From Caprimulgus europaeus (lineage: Eukaryota; Chordata; Aves; Caprimulgiformes; Caprimulgidae), in the NCBI GenBank assembly GCA_907165065.1, contig OU015523.1:120120246-120184245 (forward strand): 64,000 bases of DNA, given 5' to 3'. The translations under genes were made by a program, and so were the position numbers. Below are positions 25,501 through 38,379 of this stretch, in pieces (the first letter of the stretch is position 1; every line of letters starts with the position of its first letter). Under the pieces are notes generated by a model. The model worked only from the letters and a program-made list of their open reading frames with translations, ran no database searches and was not told the origin of the DNA.

Positions 25501-27299
25501 TGTTTCTACTCTGTCTAAATCTGAATCTTACTTCTAGCCACATACAGGCATTTTCATGATACCTTACATCCACATTCCATATGTTTATTGAAACCTCTTT
25601 GTACTGTAATCAGCCAAAATGTACATATAAACCTAAGCTATATACTCTACACTGGCATATAGGGTTAAAGGTGAATTCCTGGATTAAAATATCTAGCTCA
25701 GGCAGTAAAATAATATAATGTATTTTTTTTAAAGACAATTGCTTTATTTTCATAAATTTAAAACAGGTAGGAATACCTGCCTGCCTATAGCTGCTGGTTG
25801 GATCACAGTGTGGACATACAATAATTGTGACTGGTATGCTCCTACTCCTGTACCTAGGTAGACAGCCAGCTCTCAAGGTGTCCCCTGCAGTTGCCAGCCA
25901 GTGCAAAACATTGAAACTTTTTTGCCACTTCTTTATTTGCTCTGTTATTTGTACAAGTTGAGTTGAATTAATGCAGCATCCCTTCCTAGTAGAGATGTGA
26001 TGACAGCAAAGAAAGAAGATGAGCCATCAGCATTATCCTTGTACTTCTCCTTGTGCTGAAATCTGCAACATGCAGAATTGTTTCTGTAGAGTAGTCCCTT
26101 CCCCTTTTCATCACAGGATGCAGCCTAAATCCACTAAAATCAGTGTGTGCCTCACTGACCCCAGATCAGGCCACGAGCCCAATCTGATTTCCCATGTATT
26201 CTGTCCAGCTTTGTGACTATTTACTATGCTCTCAAAGTGATGTCAAAGTAGATACATTACTGTTAACAATAAATGTTTTAGAGTGCACTGAAGACTGAAT
26301 ATGTTAGGAGGTCTCTCTGGGCCACTTCACAATGAATTCAACTTTTGATCCTGATTCTAAGCACACCTTCATTTTCAGGTGGCTCAACTGACTAGCGTGT
26401 ATATATTGTTAATGCTGTAAGTTTATAGGTGTGGCAGTTCTTTAGTCAAATTTAAGAGGCCTCTGTAGAAGTACCCTGCATTGTGTTGTTATACAATGTA
26501 GGAAATGCTCTAAGGTAGTGTGACTAACAGGAATGAAGAACCTTATCCTTTTGGTTTTCTCACAGTTACACCTTTTCTCAATATCTCATGTCAGCATATT
26601 AAGTAGAAAACACATCTATGAGACAAACCAGTTCCTATAAAGGGTAACCAAATACAGACAACTCACATAAGTTTTACCAAAGTGTTTATCTGATGCTCCA
26701 GTATTTTGACATTCCATGGGATTAATATACAAAATTATAAATTTGTATTATCTGAATACTGCACACACTCATTCAGGTTGCATAGTGTAAATAACCTCTT
26801 TGAATTATGTTGAATGCAACATGAACCTGAATGTGTTACAGTGACTAGGAGAAAACCAGTCTGAGGCGAGTTTGGCACTGACTGCAGTGAAGGAACTGCT
26901 CTGAGACCCAGAAAATCCAGTTCCATCTCCTAGTTTTTGTTACATGACTTTGAACAACTCGCATAATACCTCTGGGCTATGGTAAAATAGTAATTGCATT
27001 TCTTTTGTTGTTTCTCTGACAAGCTGTCTAGCCTGATGAAAATCTAAGCTTTTCTTGGTAGGATTCTAAAGTGCTCCTGGAGTTTATGAAAAATAATTGT
27101 AAATTGTCTTACAATTTACTTTTGGACAAACACTGTAAGCTATTGTCTAATTTCTCTACATTTAACAGGAGTTTGTGATAGACCCATATTCACTAAAATA
27201 AAATAATTAAATAAATAGTTACTTTTCCACTGAAGTCCCTACGAAGTCAGATAAACTTTTGGAATACACTTTGTATTAAAAGCTTTGCCACTCACCTGT

Positions 27300-27430
27300 C
27301 ACTCACATAAAGCACATAATTTTGACAAATTATGTAAAAAAACTAATTGCATTTTAATTTGTTAATCCTTGCTTAGTTAAACTAGTGACATATGCAAATT
27401 ACCTGCTGAGACCTAAATTACTTCTTTCAA
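27300..27430. other. Candidate conserved noncoding element
   Basis: It contains the octamer ATGCAAAT (in CATATGCAAATTACC) plus clustered TAATTG/TTAAT homeodomain-like words. This is motif evidence only, and such words are frequent by chance in AT-rich DNA. Confidence 0.2.
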
Positions 27431-29160
27431 AAGATAAATAAATGCCCTTTAGTATTTTCAAATATTATTAAAAGAACTGTTTGATTGACAGATAAGAAGT
27501 CAGCTCTGGGATGCAATATTACTTTTATAAAAGATAATTCATGTGCCTAGACATAAATGTCTGAAGTTTCCCAGCATGTAGAAAAATTTATGAGTTTGGA
27601 TTATTTTCTGAAAAACTTTCTGGAACTCAGTCGAGAGTCTTATGGATTGGAAATCTTATGGCAGTTGACTTCCCTATAGGATTGCTTATATTTTTTCTTG
27701 TTTTCAATCCAGCAAGAATATAGGAACATGATTATAAATCTACACCCAGACCTGCCCTTTAAAAGAACAGCTCTCAAGTGAATAAGAAGAATCATGGGTA
27801 TGACCTTTAAAACATAGCATATGACCAATTAGGGAGAGATTTTTAATGTTCCCAAGAGCAAGAATAACTGTGCTGGGGCCTGGAGATCTAAATAAATAAA
27901 TAAAATTAACCAGAATCTTTTATAGGGGTGGGAAAATTTTAGAGGAATGGTTATTTAGGAGCAGAAGATGTCAGTATTGATTTAATCTAGGGACAGACTA
28001 GACAAGATTATTTTTTCATTGTTATTTAAAAAATAATAATAATTTTAGAAAGCATACTGAAGGAGAATATGGTTGCTGTGATCAGCACTTAGGATAAGAC
28101 ATCATCAGTGGGAAGAATCATAACTAGAGGTTTCTGGTTAAGGACCAGTGATTGGATTTGAATCTTGATTTAGATTTGCAAGTATGATGCATAAATTAAG
28201 TGTGGTGGTATCTGTGTATACAACTTACTCTGAAAAGTGCATCTACCCCTGTGAACCTCCACCACCCTTAAGAACCTCCACCACCCCACAGAGCTCTCCA
28301 AAATTTAGTTTAATTCTTGAACCTGACACAAGCATTTTTCTTTGCCTTCCTTAGATGTTGAGACCAAACCTTTAGTGCATTTTACCAGATATATTCCCAA
28401 AAGACTTATTTGAGTCAGATAGTTTCACCAAAGCTCAGGTCTTTATCCATGGAGTGGATTCTACTTTAACTAGTAAGTTGGAGAAAATTCTTCTCGCTCA
28501 ATGATGGATTTTAGTCAGTACATACCTTTCTTGCTCCCCAGATCATTTTAATTTAACAGAAAAATTGACAGTCATAGCCACAGAAGCAGACTCTCAAAAC
28601 TCCCTTATGTCAAAAGATTTCTATAATTTTTCAGCTGCTGAGTCCCCCTCAAAAAAACTTGGTTTCACAGTGTGATAGTGAAACAGAGAATACCAATTAA
28701 TATGTTTTGTAGGCACTTTTGCAATCAGCTCTGTGGTCCTATACGCTAATCCTTGCCACCAGCTCCAACTGCAAGTGTCAGTTTTTACTGGTTAGGGATT
28801 AAAACTTTAATCTAAATTGCTCTCTGAAACCATCTGCCTTTTCCTTTCACTAGAGAGGTACAAAGAATGTCATATTTAGGGGGATATATGCAAGGAACTG
28901 CATATGTTAGTATGGTATTCATAAGCAGTTCTGTTTCCCTTTATTAAAATATATTGATAGAAGGAGTGAACTTCTGGTGACCATTTCTTCCTATGTCTAC
29001 TTTGTTCCCCTTCATAGATCATCTCAGCCTAAACCATTCTTGATGATAGAAATTTAGATAATCTCTTTCACACTGTCCACTGACAGGCATTTGATGGTCC
29101 CCCAAACAGACTATTTCAGTGTCTTAACAATAGCTAAGATGCAGTGATACATAGGAATAT

Positions 29161-29270
29161 AAAATAAAATAAAATAAAATAAAATAAAATAAAATAAAAT
29201 AAAATAAAATAAAATAAAATAAAATAAAATAAAATAAAATAAAATAAAATAAAATAAAATAAAATAAAAT
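29161..29270. repeat. (AAAAT)22 microsatellite
   Basis: There are 22 uninterrupted copies of AAAAT (110 bp). The absence of substitutions suggests a young and probably length-variable locus. The open frame of repeated Ile-Leu-Phe-Tyr on the minus strand is an artefact of the repeat. Confidence 0.98.
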
Positions 29271-30621
29271 ATTATTTAGTTCTCCTTGAGTGTTGACTAT
29301 TTCATGCACAATGATGGGTTTACTGTAAATTTCTTAGACTGAATAACAAGTTTGTCAATGTATATTGTATATGTTCTTTTTTTTACCAAAAAAAAAAAAA
29401 AAAAGAAAATCCAACACTTCTAACATCCTACAAAAACAGTATTTAACCTCTGGAAAGCTATATTTTTGACCATTGTATTTAAGTAACAAGATAAAAACTA
29501 AAATATTGAGGTATAATTTAGACTGTCTTGGTTATATGAAACTCAGAAATCAAATAACACAAAGCCAATTTATCTTATGTAACCCCTAAGAAATATAATT
29601 TTTTTAAAATGTCCCTTGAACATTGTAGCAATATTTAATAGTTCCAGAGACAGTGTTAATTTAAGAAATTATGTAAGAAAGGATAAGAAAGTTTATGTAG
29701 GGGTCTAAATACATTTTATGTGGCTAATAGGATGAAAAATGTTAGATTATATGATTATTCTGGTTTTGAAATCTATTTTCAAAACTGCTGAGTATTGTTT
29801 CCGCTGACTTCTGTGGAAACTCCTGGTTGCCTGGCATTTTATAAAGCAGATCACTCAGAAGATTTGAACAGTTAAACACATGGGAGCTAGGCTTTATTGA
29901 TAATGGTGAAAATATGAACATGCATCACCTCTAATCTTATTATCAGCAGTGTGCTTTGCAGTAACAAATAACTCAGCTTCTCTTCTAAGGAGAGCTAGTC
30001 ACTGTGGCAAGCTGTGCACGAAAATTAAGCACTGATAATGTAATTTTCTGTTCTCTAAGGAGCTTACAGTAGACTAGATTGTGGGGCTCAATCTCAAGAA
30101 AGTGCTACAGAGTGAGAAAGGAAATGTGATACTTCATAAGTCAAATCAAATAAAAGTAGACAATTATTAACTTGAAATTTGTATCTGATGCAATTTTTTT
30201 CATTCTATTGAATTTTTATGTTCATTGATAAGTACTCTCAACACCAAGGCTCTGGCAGGGCAGTTGAACAGACAGGGAACCCAAGAGAGAGAAGATTTTC
30301 CTATTGGAAGATTGTCTCTAAATATAGGCATGGGTGCAATGTCAGCAGAATATCATCAAGCTTGGGTTGGGCAGTCCAATAAAATGGTAGACATAGATTT
30401 GTATGGTAAGTCTCTGGGTGAAAGACTAGAGTATACAGAGCTGTGCATATGCAGTTTTCCAACAAGGAGCAAGATGAAAAAAGAGTGAAAAAAATAAAAG
30501 AAACTTTTGGAAAATAGGGAAAGAGTTCATACTTCTTGTTTTTCTTTTAAATACAGTGGTGTTGATCCATCTCACTAACCTTTAGATACCTGTATGGGAA
30601 TATAACAGATTCACTCCAAAT

Positions 30622-30656
30622 GAGAGAGAGAGAGAGAGAAAGGGAGAGAGAGAAAG
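30622..30656. repeat. (GA)n microsatellite
   Basis: GAGAGA repeats are broken by AAAGG and continue as GAGAGAGAAAGG, all purine on the plus strand. Confidence 0.9.
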
Positions 30657-31899
30657 GATGAAAGGATCCAGATGTCTTCAGAAGGAGTTTCAGTCCACCT
30701 ATGATCCAATTTGGGCCTGGAGTGGTCTGTCTTTACTCTTTATTGCATTAAGAGCAACACTGTTCCTAGTGTCAGCACTTCAGATTAAGTGAGATGAATC
30801 TGGGCAACTCTGTTCAAATACTTTCCTGAGTCAGAAGACAGGATGTTGCCTCACCTGTTCTGTCTGTGTGGATAAATAGCAGTGCCAGAGATTTCTGAGG
30901 ACACTCATCTGATGCCATCACTAAGCACTGATTGGGCATTTTATTTTTCCATCTTTTGCCATAGTTGGCATATCTATACAGCAACACATTTTAATACTAT
31001 TTCATCCATTGCTGCCCTTACAGAACCATGTTTGTTGACCTTTTAGAAGGAAATTTTATACTATCTTACTTCTCTCTACATATAAATGTTTGTATGCATA
31101 GTGTACATATATGGTATGTACTTAGTAATAAGTTAGTAATATCTGGTTACAAAGGGTATTATCTGAAAACAAAAACAAAACCACTGACCTATCCAGGAGA
31201 CTTTTGATATTAGTACTTTAAAATACCAGAATATGGCTTCTTTAGCACTAAGAAGTAAAACTTTTTTTTTTCTTTTTTTTTTTGTTTTTTTTTTTAGTGT
31301 ATTATATGACAGTCTTAGAGGATATACCTCTGCAGATCTGTGATGACTTGTGTCAACTAATGGGTGACCTGGCATTGATGTTTCTCTTTCAGTCCATTAA
31401 CCATCTGACTATCTGCATTAGTACCACACACAGTTGGATCATTATAGAAAAGAGCTTTCCCAGACCTTAACACGACCTTTTCATTTTAAATTCAGATGCA
31501 CAGATCTTAAAATGAGGCAGTTTTGTCTTTTTACATTTTTTCATATTCCATGTTTGAATTGAACACCTTGCTTGGTGTCTTCATTTGCAAACTTTCATCA
31601 AGCACCAAAAAGTTTACTTTTCCAGACAGGTTTGTACAGTCCATTTCCTCATCTTTTTTCCTTGCAAATAGTGAATATGAAGTAGGACCATGAGAATAGT
31701 CCAAGATTTTATACTACATCGATCAGTGCAGCTCCAGTTTTAGCAACAATCATGCATGCATATCTTCCATAGAAACATCTTCAGCTCTTAATAATAAAGA
31801 AGATGCATGTTTTTTCTGGTTGAGAGTAGTTACAATTGCAGTATCTTACTGTCCATAATATTTTACTGTCCAAATAACTTCCCAAATAAACGTTCTAGC

Positions 31900-32150
31900 T
31901 CATTGGCATGAATTATGAATGTGCCAACGGTGTTGATTTTAAAATGCGTGTCAACACTTTAACATCTGAACATCTATGTAAATGCAAGCTTTTAGCAGAA
32001 TTTCAATTTAACAAATTACAGTTTGTGACTCTAATTTATGAGAACTATGTAAATACCTAAGATTTTTATAGCTTCTCCTGCTTAAATTAATCACAAATTA
32101 CTAATTATGCCTTTTTCAGCTGCAGGTTATGCAAATTTATTTGTATAAAG
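31900..32150. other. Candidate conserved noncoding element
   Basis: This is an AT-rich but complex stretch with a POU-like octamer (TTATGCAAATTTA), TAATTATG and TTAATCAC homeodomain-like words, and a 7-bp inverted repeat GTGTTGA...TCAACAC at about 31930-31957. No open frame or repeat family is seen. Motif composition suggests an enhancer-like element but does not prove it. Confidence 0.27.
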
Positions 32151-33007
32151 AAGGGAAGCATTCAAGACTACATTGATTTTAGAAACGTTGTGCAGTATCG
32201 TTTTTGAACAGTAGAGTGCAGCCTTTTAACCTGCTACGGACCTAAGAGGTCCACATCTGATTTGTTTGTACTGAAATGCAAAATATGAAGAAAAAATAAA
32301 AAATAAAGTATATTCTTCCTCAGAGAATAATTCATATCGCCATCACTGGCTGTACACAGTGCATGTCTGTACACAACTGCAAAGCAAACACAAGTCAGAA
32401 ATCTGAAGATCATTCTAAAGGATGGGCTAGTTTGCCATACTACAGCTCCAACACATCAAGTGAGGAGGAAGTCCAAGAGACACCTTACTCACCTAAAGCC
32501 AAACTAATCTTCTGATGTCAACAGAAATATTGGCTACAATAGGATTGCTGCAGCCAAATGGACCCTGCCCTGCAGGTAAGTAGAAAAAGGAAAGGTTTGT
32601 TGTTGACAACTGTAGCTGTGGGAGTCAGGAATTGAGCCCCTGATATATTTACAGTGGCTCTTCTTGCATATTCATCCCCTTTTCTAGCTGTCCCACTGTC
32701 ACAGTATTGGATGTAAATACCAATTTTTAATTTTTAAAAAATATGTATCTATTTATTACTTTATTTATTTTCAGTTTTGTGTTCCTTGTCAGAAATTTCA
32801 TTCTGTGCTTTCTGTAGAGAAGAAAGATGTAGTTTCCTGCAACTATGGAAAAGCAAAATCTTCAAGCTTCTTTCCATTTTTAAGGCCATTTGGTTTTGGC
32901 TGGCTTTCTGATTCTTTGGTGGATAGCTTTCGTTTTATGCTTACAGTTCCTTCCACTCAGCCCTTCTCAGACTTAATCTCCAGTATTTTACTCACTTTTT
33001 GCACTCT

Positions 33008-33398
33008 ATAGTACAATATAGACATTAATATATTGAAAATAGTCCAGCCAAAGGGCCACCAAGATAACCAGGGTGTGGGAGGAGAATCTCAGTTGTGTTG
33101 TTCAGACTGAAGAAGAGAAGGAGAAGAGGAAACTTCTTGCTGTCTGACGCTTCCTACTAGGTACATATGGAGCCTATTAGCAGACTATTCTCAGTGGTGA
33201 ACAAGGAAAGGACTGAAGGTTCTCCATTATACTGAAGTAATGGAGAATCCAATTAGATATAAGGAAAAAGTCTCCATTTCAGTCAAAAACCATAGTCTAA
33301 CTTCAAAGTTAGATCTAATTTTGAACTTGACTCTTCTTTCGTCTGGAGGTTGCACTAGACAATGCCCTTTTCCACATTAAATTAGTCTGTGTTTCTAA
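33008..33398 (+). mobile_element. CR1 retroposon, old copy, plus strand
   Basis: It aligns by eye with CR1 from the ORF2 end to the 3' terminus: AAAGGGCCACCAAGATAACC, ACTGAAGAAGAGAAGGAGAAG, AACAAGGAAAGGACTGAAGG, ATATAAGGAAAAAGTCTCCA, GGAGGTTGCACTAGACAATG and the decayed terminal TAGTCTGTGTTTCTAAG. It is heavily substituted, so the insertion is old. A 10-bp inverted repeat (TTCTCCATTA...TAATGGAGAA, 33220-33247) arose within it. A GGTT repeat starts directly after its 3' end. Confidence 0.85.
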
Positions 33399-33449
33399 GT
33401 CCAGGTTTGGTTGGTTGGTTGGTTGGTTGTTTTTTTTTTTTTTTTTTTT
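33399..33449. repeat. (GGTT)n followed by T run
   Basis: About six GGTT units (from 33406) are followed by some 19 T. It abuts the 3' end of the upstream CR1, where slippage-prone sequence is common. Confidence 0.92.
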
Positions 33450-34329
33450 ACAATCAAGTTCTGCAAACTATGTCAAAAACATACTTAGGAAAAAATCCTT
33501 ACCAGACCCTGATTTAGGCAAGCCATAACATCTGGAATAATTAGATGTGATTTTGACTAAGGAATTTTGTGGCTAGTTGCAACAGAGCTGGTAAGATGAA
33601 ACTCAGGTGGATGATGGGACTCTAATCTGTCACAGAGCTTCAGAAACTGGTGGAATAGTTGGTTTAAGTGCACAATGAAAAATAGGAATTTGGGACTATA
33701 CTCGAAATGTCAGCAGTTTTATTTATTCACTTACTGAAACAAAAGGAGTCCTCAGAAGCAGCAGAAGGGAAAAACAGATCCAAAATCATGCTTCAGTGTT
33801 TCTCAAGTAGATTAAGATAAAAAAACTCATTTATGAAGTGCTGCTTGGACCAAATTTATTATGTTGATCACTGTTTGCAGTCCTGTCTCAGCCACCATAG
33901 TGATGGAGATCAAAGAAAGCAACATGAAGCTTTACAGTTTATGGCACGGATTTGTTGTCCAAAGGATCCTGATGTGTACATTTCACCAAATCACCACGAG
34001 TTGCCTGTGGTATCCCTGTTACACATCACTCTAAGACTCAGGGTAATTGCAATCTGATGTAAAACCTGCCCTTATTTAGTAAATATATATTTTTTTTGGT
34101 TTGTACTTTTGTTCTGAAGTGAGGTTCTTCTGCCACCTTGCAATCTCTCAGTATCACCTTCTAGGGTTTCCTTCTCTATGGACTGAGTCAGAATTCTTTG
34201 TAGAAGCTATTATCCAGAGATACTGGGTTTTAGGGTGTTTCTTCTTTCTCTCCTTCTCTCTTGCCTTTTAAGGACTCACTGTGCTTTAGTTTGCAATTGC
34301 TGGAACTGTAAGCAAGTGTTGAAATGCTA

Positions 34330-34470
34330 CACAGTTCATTGCTCATTTTATGCTTCATAAAATATTTAGATCCTTTCGATGCAATGTAGCCGTGAGTCAG
34401 CAGGCTGTTACGTTAACACATTTCATCTTGTTGAGAGCTTGCATCCTCCAATAGTTTAATAGTAAAGAGG
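34330..34470. other. Candidate conserved noncoding element
   Basis: Retained CpGs lie within CTTTCGATGCAATGTAGCCG and GGCTGTTACGTTAACACA, with a TGAGTCAGCA word that resembles an AP-1/MAF site. No repeat or open frame explains the stretch. Confidence 0.27.
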
Positions 34471-35625
34471 GTTGCTAGAATTTATTCTTTAAATGCAGAA
34501 CATTTTGAGAACCAAGATACATTACTGCTCCTGTACAAGCCTCCATTTCTTCCTCTTCGGTTAATCACCATATGCCCAGTATCCTCAGTGTTTCTCTGAT
34601 GGAATCTCCCCATTCCTAGGCTGATGGCTTGGTTACTGTCTCTAACTGACTTTGATCACATTAAGAATAATCATGTTATTTCTTCTGATGCTGTAAAATT
34701 AATAGATTTTGGTTTTAACCAATCATGAGGAGTGATGTCCCACCTGAGCTTCAGCAGAACAGAAATACAGGCATTTCAAATGTCTGCAGAGCAGAATTTC
34801 TGCTAAAATGCATTGCTTTAGCTGATATCTCTATGTTTGCTGGATTTTTTTTTTCATTTTTAGGAAATTATGAAAAATGTTAATGAAAAGTCCTGTTTTT
34901 ATAGTGTCTATCAGTTACAAAGCCACTGAATTGAGTCCATTGGAGTTCCAGCTTGAAGAAGCTGGTATATAAAATGTAGACTTCTGGGACTGCAGTGAAG
35001 AAGAGAGGGAAGTTAGTGCATGATGCCTCCTAAACCTTCTTGCTCCCTGGGCTACATCACAAACATGTTGAAATGCATCATTCATCCTGGGGAATGTTTT
35101 TAGGTCAACTCGTTGAAGATGTGAAAATATCTTTTCACATGCATATCCACATTCAAATATTGATTTTTAAGTTCTTTCTCCTCAATTGAATTTTGCAAGA
35201 CAGCTTAAAAAAACCCAAACCTTCTAGGTGATTCTTTGTTATCTTTACAAAAACATTTACATCTCTCTTGAGGTGGGTTTCAGTAGGCAGCAACATCTGA
35301 GTATCAAATGTATTTATATAACTTCTGCTTTATTTTAGAGATTCTGGTGAGCTACTAAAGGGCTACAGGCTTTCAAGCACCTACCATTTAAAAAGATGTC
35401 CTACCTACTGAAATCACACAGGTCTTGAAGCACCAAGTAGCACAGAACTTCCATATCTTTTGAGTCTCTGAAGATAAGTGGCTTCGTCCAGGCCATAATC
35501 TGTAACAGAAATCACCAAGCCTGGATTTGTCACTTCGTAGCCAACACTTTGCTATTGCAGTAGTCCTTTTACTCAAAAGAACAAAAAAGTTGGTGTTGCT
35601 GGTTTGAGATTTTTATGGTTAGTTG

Positions 35626-35650
35626 TTTTTTTGTTGTTGTTGTTGTTGTG
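35626..35650. repeat. (TTG)n microsatellite
   Basis: A short T run is followed by about six TTG units. Confidence 0.85.
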
Positions 35651-35857
35651 TTCCCCCACTACGCCATGCCAGATTGTTTTAAATATTTTGTAGCACTGTC
35701 TATAGTTTTTTCATTTAATTTTTTCAGGTCAGTAAACAGATTCTGGACTCAATATTTCATAAATGTTGGCAGTTAGTTAACAAATTCCATCATGTTGTAA
35801 CACTGAAGTGATCTTTCCACTCTTGGCACAATGTGGTTTGCTGGTTTTTGGTGGCTT

Positions 35858-35888
35858 GTTTTTGTTTGTTTGTTTGTTTGTTTGTTTC
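35858..35888. repeat. (TTTG)n microsatellite
   Basis: About seven TTTG units (GTTTTTGTTTGTTTGTTTG...) lie about 50 bp before the hairpin at 35941. Confidence 0.9.
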
Positions 35889-35940
35889 TTTTTCAAATAA
35901 AGATCTTAAAAATCTTGTTTATAATTTATTAAAAGTAATA

Positions 35941-35984
35941 TGAGAATCAGTTTCCTCACACAAATAGGAGGAAACTGATTCTCA
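35941..35984. other. Perfect 17-bp inverted repeat (hairpin)
   Basis: Arms TGAGAATCAGTTTCCTC (35941-35957) and GAGGAAACTGATTCTCA (35968-35984) are exact reverse complements separated by the 10-nt loop ACACAAATAG. The stem stops abruptly on both sides. No known gene, tRNA or terminator fits. At 44 nt it is shorter than a typical pre-miRNA. It could be a local template-switch product or a remnant of a small foldback element. Confidence 0.95.
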
Positions 35985-36378
35985 CAAAATATTCATAATA
36001 ACCACTGTTTTAAACCATAACTCATAAAATCAAGTCTATATCAAGATGTATTTTTCATTTATAGCCTGATGAAAAGTGAATTCCAGCTCCAAAATCAGAA
36101 CATAACTTAGTGTCATAAAAATATGACCACTTTGTTCTGTTTGCCTGGTCTGGAAATAGCTTATAAATATAAGCAGATCCCCTGAATGTATTCTAGTAGT
36201 GTGGATGAATTTACCTAAATAAATCTAAAAGACAGATAAATAAAAAATATAACTGTTAATAACTAGAACTGGGAATAGACCAAGAATCCAAGAGGAGTAT
36301 CTATGAATGCTGCTGGAAGTTCAGTTCTGTGGCAGATCTTGAAGGGTCCTTGAAAGAAAACAATAGCAATCCCTCAAA

Positions 36379-36480
36379 GAAAAAAAAAAAAAAAAGTAAA
36401 ACAAAAATGAAAACAAAACGAAAACAAAAGAGGAAACATGGGGAAAAAATTAAAAGGGGAAAGAAAAAAAAAAAAAGTAA
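36379..36480. repeat. A-rich low-complexity tract
   Basis: A runs broken by G and C (AAAGTAAAACAAAAATGAAAAC and similar). The lysine-rich frame at 36329-36514 results from this composition and is not called as a gene. Confidence 0.8.
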
Positions 36481-37385
36481 AAAAATCCAAACTGTATCAA
36501 ATGTTCCTTCTTAATTTTCACTTTTAGTTAAGAGTGCTAACAACATTGTAGAGATTAACATACTACAAAGGAAGTTCCTCTATGGGCAGATTAAAAGATT
36601 AAAGGAGTTTCTGGATCTGGGCCCTGGTGCATGCTGGGACAAACTGGGAAGGGAGTGAAGGAATTTAGGAATAAGGATAACATTTGCAGTAAGTGCTGGA
36701 GTAAAACCCACTGCCATGATGAAGTAATCTTATAGATGTTATGACAGCTTCTAAAAAAAGGGAAAATATCAGGTTAATCACTTGCAAAACAGTTTTTCCC
36801 CATCCCCTGAGAGCATTATGGAAAAAAATACCCAGAAGCATTTGTGAGAGTGATGGAGACGCAGTTGATCAAGGCTTCTGTCACTTAAACCAACTTGTGT
36901 AGATTATTGCATAGTTGTTGCAATCACATTCTTATTAATATTAATAGAAATATGGATTGGGTTTTCTAATGCATATTTAAATAAAAAGTTGATGGCAAGG
37001 ATACACAAAGCATATCCAGCAACATTAGAAAAAGGCTAAATTAAGCCTCTTATTTTGCAAGTGGTCACGTTTTACTCCATGCAAAAGAGAATACTGCCCA
37101 GCAAAGTGCTATTGAACTCTGTCCAACAGGAGAATATGGTCAGATCAAGGATAACATGCTTTGCTTATTGCCACACTGAAAGCCTCCTTTAGGATATGTT
37201 GCAGCTCAGCAGCATCCAGAGATTTGCAATTCAAACATCAACAGCTAACATAAAAAATAAGCTATATAAGCTGTTCTTTCTTTCCTTAAATCCATCAGCA
37301 AACTGTATACAACAAATTTGTGTCATTGTAAATTTTAGCAACTAGTTATTTATTTTAAGGTCTTAAGAAAAGCTGATTTGGATTT

Positions 37386-37416
37386 GGGTTTTTTGTTTTG
37401 TTTTGTTTTGTTTTTC
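37386..37416. repeat. (TTTTG)n microsatellite
   Basis: Four or five TTTTG units are followed by TTTTTCCCCAG. Confidence 0.88.
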
Positions 37417-38379
37417 CCCAGTAGCTGATGCAGCCTTCTCTGTTGTGCAATGCAATTAATTACTTGATATAACTGTGAAATATTGCATTGAATAACAGAT
37501 ATCTAAGTAAAAAAGACCTCAAACTGTTTCCATTGAAACCAGGTTAAGTTCATATTTAGGGTCAAGCTGGACATACCCTTTGACTTTCTGAAGCTGATAT
37601 TTGCATGCCCAAGATAAGTGCAAATTATGCAGTAAATGTTCAAATAAGAAATATTTCACATTCCAGGACTGTTTACAATTAGATAAAAATTGTTGAAAAT
37701 TTAAAACTAAAAAAAGCTTACTTTTACTTTGTCCAGGTCTCTCAGTATTCTGGGAGATGTATGTGTGCATTGAAATATCTTTGGTGGGTTTGCATATATG
37801 ATGGAGATTATCTGGATATCAAGATATTTTCGTAGTTCTTTGTACAATTTGTAGCTCATAAGCTGATAGTCAAAAGAAATGACCTTCACTAAAACCAAGT
37901 ACTGTTGTTTGTGACTTCTTGTGTGTTTGCAGACAGATGGCTCTGGTGCTGGCTTGTTAGTTTTGTTTCTGTTTGCAAAAGTTTGTATTTTTCTTTAATT
38001 TTCATTATTTGTGTCATTTTTTACCTATGTATAGGTGGGAAACTTTTGTGCAATTTGCAGGCTGTTCTTTGTGTTCTAAAGATTTAGTGTTTCCTGGCTT
38101 TTCTTTTTTAAAAATTTTATAGCAATCCCTTGCAGTATATATTTCTATGGATTTTTAGGTTTGGAATGGTATACACAGTTTAAAATATACAATAAGGGAA
38201 TGTATAAAGTCTTAATTGAGAGACTGAGAAAATCACTGCTAGGATGATTTTATTTCCTTTAGATTTACAATTGCTAACTTTCATTTAAAACACAATCCTA
38301 TATGTTTAAACACAAACTGATTTGCAGAATAAAGGCTCAAAACCTGATTTCTTCTCTGAATATCACTTAAATTTAGCCT

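Larger units (their letters stand above)
25066..29160. other. Unique AT-rich DNA, possible conserved islands
   Basis: No gene is recognised. Two stretches look more complex than the background and are listed separately (25240-25500 and 27300-27430). A near-perfect tandem pair of GAACCTCCACCACCC with a 19-bp period lies at 28253-28287. Confidence 0.5.
29271..33007. other. Unique AT-rich noncoding DNA
   Basis: No gene is recognised. It contains a GA-rich tract at 30622-30656 and a T run near 31262-31295. A candidate regulatory stretch at 31900-32150 is listed separately. Short frames (30225-30488 and 32805-33011) match no family I know. Confidence 0.5.

Noticed and set aside
33833..34057. Cys/His-rich frame as a possible zinc-finger exon
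   Set aside because: The spacing of Cys and His fits no zinc-finger pattern and no splice sites were evident.
35941..35984. Pre-miRNA interpretation of the perfect hairpin
   Set aside because: The stem of 17 bp and total length of 44 nt are too short for a usual precursor. Kept only as an unexplained inverted repeat.
36329..36514. Lysine-rich small basic protein
   Set aside because: Produced by an A-rich low-complexity tract, with no recognisable family.
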